Positions 13,611 through 17,010 of a DNA stretch of 17,010 bases are shown piece after piece. The notes under the pieces were generated by a model. It was not told the DNA's origin and made no database searches. It saw nothing but the letters and a program-made list of their open reading frames with translations. The translations under genes and the position numbers were made by a program. Location of the stretch: positions 1 to 17,010 of the forward strand of contig JAGLYY010000148.1 in assembly GCA_023131935.1 (NCBI GenBank). Reading direction: 5' to 3'. The first letter of the stretch is position 1, and each line of letters starts with the position of its first letter. Origin of the DNA: Spirochaetales bacterium (GTDB lineage: Bacteria > Spirochaetota > Spirochaetia > JAGLYY01).

Positions 13611-15043
13611 ACAAGCTTGATGAGATTGTGGCAGGGCGAAGGGGCCGGATCAAAAGGGAGGGACACTCTTTAGGTGTTAGGGTCCCCGCCGCAAGGAAGC
13701 TCCCGCTTTTTCCCTTCGGCAGGAGCCCCTTCATCATCTGTGAGATAAAGAGGCGCTCCCCTTCAAGGGGTGATATCCAAAAAAAGGCCGATCCCGTAAA
13801 ACAAGCTGCGCTATACAGGGAGGCCGGGATAAGAACGGTTTCCATACTGACGGAAGAAGACTACTTTGGCGGTTCCCTGCGGGACATGATGGCTGTAAAA
13901 AAGACTTTTCCCGATCTGGCGGTACTCAGGAAGGATTTTCTTCTTGATCCGGAGGATATCGATATCTCCTTTCGGGCGGGGGCTGACGCAGTCCTTCTTA
14001 TGGCGAGTGTTCTGGAGAGTAAGCGGTTAAAACTGCTTTATGAAAGGGCCCGTAGTTACGGAATGGAGGTCCTTGTCGAGGTGCACAGCGTCGCGGAGAT
14101 CGCCGAAATACGGGAGGTAAGACCCTCTTTTACGGGAATCAACTCCAGAGACCTTGCTACCTTCCGTATCGATCTGACCCTCCCGCTCAGGCTGAAGAGA
14201 GAGATAGACTGGGCCACAAGGAAGGTTTTCGAGTCGGGGATAATGCAGGTTGAGCACGCAGGGCTTGCGTTCGGCAGTGGGTTTGATGGAATCCTTGTAG
14301 GAGAGGCCGTCATGCGTCGACCCGATCTTCTCCCCCGTTTCATTAAGGTGCTGAATGGAGCTGATTTTGCGTGTGAAAGGAATAGTAAAAAGGACAGTTT
14401 CTGGGGACGTTTGTATGGAAAAAAAAGAGTGGACAGGCCCTTTGTCAAGATATGCGGGATAACCAAAGAGGAAGACTTTCTTCTGGCCGACGATCTGGGC
14501 GCCGATATTGTCGGGTTTGTATTTGCCGAATCACCCCGCCGGGCAGATACAGAATTTGTAAGAGGGCTGAAAGAGACCCGTTCCCTGAAGGCTGGGGTTG
14601 TTGTGCTCGGTCCCGGAGACAGGTCTTTGCCTGACGATGTCAGACACCTCCTTGAGGAGGGGCATCTTGATGTAATCCAGTTTCACGGGAGTGAGTCACC
14701 GGAACACTGCGGCAAAATGGCGGGTCCCTATTATAAGGCAATCAGGATCAGGCATGAGGATGATATAGGGAAGATGGCAGCCTATTACTGTCCGAGGGTC
14801 CTAATCGATGCCCATGCGGCAGGAATAAGCGGCGGAACTGGAAAGAGGATAGATGATGAGCTATTGTGGATGGCTGGGAAAAGGCAGCCGCTCTGGATTG
14901 CAGGCGGAATATCGCCCGGGAATATTGCCTCGATAGTGGAGATGCACTCACCGGAACTTATTGATCTTTCTTCAGGTCTTGAAACAGAGCCGGGCATAAA
15001 GGACCATAAAAAGATGAAAAAATTGTTCAGGGAGTTATCATGA
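13607..15043 (+). CDS. trpCF: Bifunctional indole-3-glycerol-phosphate synthase / phosphoribosylanthranilate isomerase
   Basis: This is a 478-residue fusion of two TIM barrels. Residues 1 to about 250 are TrpC: Glu46 and Lys48 in CEIKRRSPSRG, Lys109 in LRKDFLLD, Glu158 in LVEVHS, Asn179 in GINSRDL, Ser210 in ESGI and GILVGEAVMR. A polar linker (about 251-276) leads to TrpF: Cys283 in VKICGITKEED, GADIVGFVFAESPRR, DVIQFHGSE, general-acid Asp401 in LIDAHAAG and WIAGGISPGN. TrpF isomerises phosphoribosylanthranilate and TrpC closes the indole ring, so the protein performs two consecutive steps in the same order of domains as in Escherichia coli. It overlaps both neighbours by 4 bp, with GGAG 7 nt before its ATG. 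Confidence 0.95.
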   Translation: MNKLDEIVAGRRGRIKREGHSLGVRVPAARKLPLFPFGRSPFIICEIKRRSPSRGDIQKKADPVKQAALYREAGIRTVSILTEEDYFGGSLRDMMAVKKTFPDLAVLRKDFLLDPEDIDISFRAGADAVLLMASVLESKRLKLLYERARSYGMEVLVEVHSVAEIAEIREVRPSFTGINSRDLATFRIDLTLPLRLKREIDWATRKVFESGIMQVEHAGLAFGSGFDGILVGEAVMRRPDLLPRFIKVLNGADFACERNSKKDSFWGRLYGKKRVDRPFVKICGITKEEDFLLADDLGADIVGFVFAESPRRADTEFVRGLKETRSLKAGVVVLGPGDRSLPDDVRHLLEEGHLDVIQFHGSESPEHCGKMAGPYYKAIRIRHEDDIGKMAAYYCPRVLIDAHAAGISGGTGKRIDDELLWMAGKRQPLWIAGGISPGNIASIVEMHSPELIDLSSGLETEPGIKDHKKMKKLFRELS

Positions 15044-16257
15044 TTGTAGAAAGTTTTTTCGGGTCCTTCGGAGGGAGGTATGTCCCTGAGGTTCTGAGGA
15101 CCCCTCTTGATGAACTTGAGACGGCTTTCAGGGAGGCCATGGAAGATGAAACCTTTAAAAATGAGTTTGCCAGGCTCTGTAAGAATTATATTGGCCGTCC
15201 GACCCCGCTGCTATTTGCTGAAAACGCGACAGAGAAACTCGGAGGAAGCAGGATATATATTAAGCTTGAGGGGCTGGCCAATACGGGGGCACACAAGATT
15301 AATAACGCCATAGGACAGGCCCTGTTGGCGAAGAGGCTAGGGAAGAAGAGGATAATTGCCGAGACCGGTGCCGGTCAGCATGGTATAGCCACTGCCGCGG
15401 TATGCGCAAAACTGGGACTTGAGTGTCGTGTATATATGGGGGAAGTCGATATAAAAAGGCAGCACCCCAACGTTTTCTGGATGGAACTATACGGCGCCGA
15501 AGTTGTTCCGGTAGGATCGGGAAGCAGGACCCTCAAGGATGCGGTGAATGAAGCGCTTCGTGACTGGGCCGGGAGTTTTCCGGATACACACTATCTCTTG
15601 GGAAGCGCCTTGGGCCCCTCCCCATATCCCGACATGGTTAGGGAGTTTCAGTCCGTTATCGGGAAGGAGACGGAAAAGCAGATCGCGGGAATGGAGGTTG
15701 AAGCCCTTGTTGCCTGCGTCGGAGGGGGATCCAACGCCATCGGTTTTTTTTACCCTTTCATTGATAAACCTTTTCCCCGGCTCATCGGTGTCGAGGCGGG
15801 TGGCAGGGGCAGTCTGATAGGCGATAATGCTTGCCGGATGGACGGTACGGGGAAGATAGGGATAGTTCAGGGATATAAGAGCCTTTTTCTGATGGATGAT
15901 GACGGGCAGCTTCAGGCGACACACTCCATATCGGCGGGGCTTGATTACCCTGGGATAGGCCCGCAGCTTGCGGGGCTTGGGAAAAAGGGAAGGATAGAGT
16001 TTAAAAAGGCCTCCGACACGGAAGCACTTGATGCCCTCAGGTTTTTCGCCAGGAACGAGGGGATCATTTTTGCCCTCGAATCGGCCCATGCCGGCGCGGA
16101 GGCTATAAAAATGGCACACAATGGTGATCCGGAAAAGGCATTAATTGTAAATATGTCGGGACGCGGCGATAAAGATATATTTATCTCGGCAATGGCACTG
16201 GCCCCCCGTGACTGGATATTATTCCTTAAAGAGGAGATGAAAATCTATGAAGGGTAA
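15040..16257 (+). CDS. trpB: Tryptophan synthase beta chain
   Basis: The 405-residue PLP enzyme condenses indole with serine. PLP lysine is Lys86 in TGAHKINN, Glu108 is in AETGAGQHGIATA, the phosphate loop is GGGSN (228-232), and SAGLDYPGIGPQLAGLG and NMSGRGDKD are standard. The N terminus FGSFGGRYVPEVL and the length fit the TrpB1 type that works with TrpA. Unusual: the normally near-invariant E-D-L-N-H-T-G-A-H-K reads E-G-L-A-N-T-G-A-H-K, and the M-G-x-x-D segment reads MGEVDIKRQHPNVFWM. The start overlaps trpCF by 4 bp, with GGGAG 5 nt upstream. The end overlaps trpA by 11 bp. Confidence 0.95.
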   Translation: MIVESFFGSFGGRYVPEVLRTPLDELETAFREAMEDETFKNEFARLCKNYIGRPTPLLFAENATEKLGGSRIYIKLEGLANTGAHKINNAIGQALLAKRLGKKRIIAETGAGQHGIATAAVCAKLGLECRVYMGEVDIKRQHPNVFWMELYGAEVVPVGSGSRTLKDAVNEALRDWAGSFPDTHYLLGSALGPSPYPDMVREFQSVIGKETEKQIAGMEVEALVACVGGGSNAIGFFYPFIDKPFPRLIGVEAGGRGSLIGDNACRMDGTGKIGIVQGYKSLFLMDDDGQLQATHSISAGLDYPGIGPQLAGLGKKGRIEFKKASDTEALDALRFFARNEGIIFALESAHAGAEAIKMAHNGDPEKALIVNMSGRGDKDIFISAMALAPRDWILFLKEEMKIYEG

Positions 16258-16975
16258 ATTAATGGCCCATCTCGTGGCTTCTTACCCCAATTACGATTCA
16301 TCGCTTGCAATCGTGGAAGCCCTTGTAAGGGGCGGGGCGACGATGATCGAGATCCAGTTTCCCTTCAGTGATCCGACCGCGGACGGACCCGTCATACAGG
16401 ATGCATGCAGGAGGGCCCTTGACGGTGGATTTCGGGTTGATGACGGCTTCCGTCTCGTTAAAGAAGCAGCCTTACTTGCTCCTGTATTCATAATGAGCTA
16501 TGGTAATATTGTTTTCAGCAGAGGGATAGAGGATTTTGTCGCAGCCTCGAAAGATGCCGGGGCTTTGGGCCTTATCATAGCCGATCTTACGCCCGGATAT
16601 GACGGCGGGCTGTACCGGGCCGGCAGAAGCGCCGGTATGGAGATAATCCCAGTCGTTGTTCCAACTGTTACCGATAAACGCCTCGAAGAGATAACCTCCA
16701 TTCATCCCGCTTACATCTATGCCGCTATGAGAGTCGGCATCACTGGGAAAAGGACAGATTTCGGGAAGGAAAGTATCGCGTTTCTGGGGCGTCTCGCGAC
16801 GACAGGCGCCAGGATTCTTGCCGGTTTCGGAATAAGTTCCGGGGAGCAGGTAGCGCTTCTTGGCGATGCTGCCTATTCCCCTGTCGTTGGTTCAGCTTTT
16901 GTCCGGGAGATCGCGAAGGGGGGGGATTATCTCGAAAGGATTACCGCTCTTACGGCAGGACTAGTGAGTGGGTAG
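16247..16975 (+). CDS. trpA: Tryptophan synthase alpha chain (short, divergent)
   Basis: TrpA cleaves indole-3-glycerol phosphate and passes indole to TrpB. Catalytic Glu35 is in IEIQFPFSDP and Asp46 in TADGPVIQDA, matching Glu49 and Asp60 of the enteric enzyme. Later blocks are recognisable but altered: FIMSYGNIVFSRGIEDF, GLIIADLTPGYDG where a D-L-P-x-E-E is usual, YIYAAMRVGITGKR where a Y-x-x-S-x-x-G-V-T-G is usual, and the phosphate site GFGISSGEQV with VVGSAFV. At 242 residues it lacks the N-terminal helix of the enteric protein, as archaeal and Thermotoga TrpA do. An alternative start is the ATG at 16262 with AAGGG 7 nt upstream. It is the last gene of the operon in view; no terminator is visible in the final 35 bp. 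Confidence 0.92.
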   Translation: MKGKLMAHLVASYPNYDSSLAIVEALVRGGATMIEIQFPFSDPTADGPVIQDACRRALDGGFRVDDGFRLVKEAALLAPVFIMSYGNIVFSRGIEDFVAASKDAGALGLIIADLTPGYDGGLYRAGRSAGMEIIPVVVPTVTDKRLEEITSIHPAYIYAAMRVGITGKRTDFGKESIAFLGRLATTGARILAGFGISSGEQVALLGDAAYSPVVGSAFVREIAKGGDYLERITALTAGLVSG

Positions 16976-17010
16976 ATAGGATTCACCATCACCGGTCTCA
17001 TTTTTATCTC

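Noticed and set aside
15487..16119. Minus-strand 210-codon frame inside trpB
   Set aside because: Shadow of trpB, which has all its catalytic motifs.

Overview
The window is about 17 kb of bacterial chromosome with 17 protein-coding genes and no rRNA, tRNA or CRISPR array that I can see. Several features fit a spirochaete (Spirochaetota): a lipoprotein with a relaxed F-I-S-C lipobox, a Gx-transporter membrane protein, GTG/TTG starts, and metY/metX/metW together as seen in some spirochaetes. No ribosomal gene is present to confirm this, so the assignment is tentative.

Layout. (1) 1-1086, minus strand: ndk (nucleoside diphosphate kinase), overlapped at its end by the N-terminal part of an M3-family oligoendopeptidase that leaves the window on the left. 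(2) 1233-2729, plus: a secreted trypsin-like serine protease with two PPC-like beta domains. (3) 2759-4080, minus: an uncharacterised lipoprotein followed by an uncharacterised, probably coiled-coil, cytoplasmic protein in one operon. (4) About 4160-5000: an accessory patch with three copies of a CTCTGTGGC-type interspersed repeat. Two of the copies flank a small gene for a coiled-coil protein with one C-terminal membrane helix. (5) 5052-6240, plus: an overlapping pair of membrane proteins, one of the Gx-transporter/'heptaprenyl diphosphate synthase component I' family and one that looks like a divergent ECF transmembrane (T) component. (6) 6335-6962, plus: a MntA/HepT (MNT-HEPN) toxin-antitoxin pair. 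(7) 7094-10305, plus: metY, metX and metW for methionine synthesis by direct sulfhydrylation of O-acetylhomoserine. (8) 10606-16975, plus: a complete tryptophan operon trpE-trpGD-trpCF-trpB-trpA, tightly overlapped, with two bifunctional fusions.

How the genes work together. The met block makes homocysteine: MetX acetylates homoserine, MetW is its usual partner, and MetY replaces acetate with sulfide. The trp block covers every step from chorismate to tryptophan without help from elsewhere. A strong promoter-like sequence and several inverted repeats lie in the 300 bp before trpE, but I see no Trp-codon leader peptide, so control is probably not by classical ribosome-stalling attenuation.

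The window is compositionally mosaic. The start of trpE uses mostly AGG/AGA for arginine, metY uses no AGG at all, and the toxin-antitoxin and repeat patch lies between the blocks. No clearly new defence or mobile system stands out. The points most worth a second look are the repeat-flanked membrane coiled-coil gene, the trpE leader dyads, the doubly fused trp operon with its divergent TrpA/TrpB, and the S/T-like membrane pair with no ATPase gene beside it.
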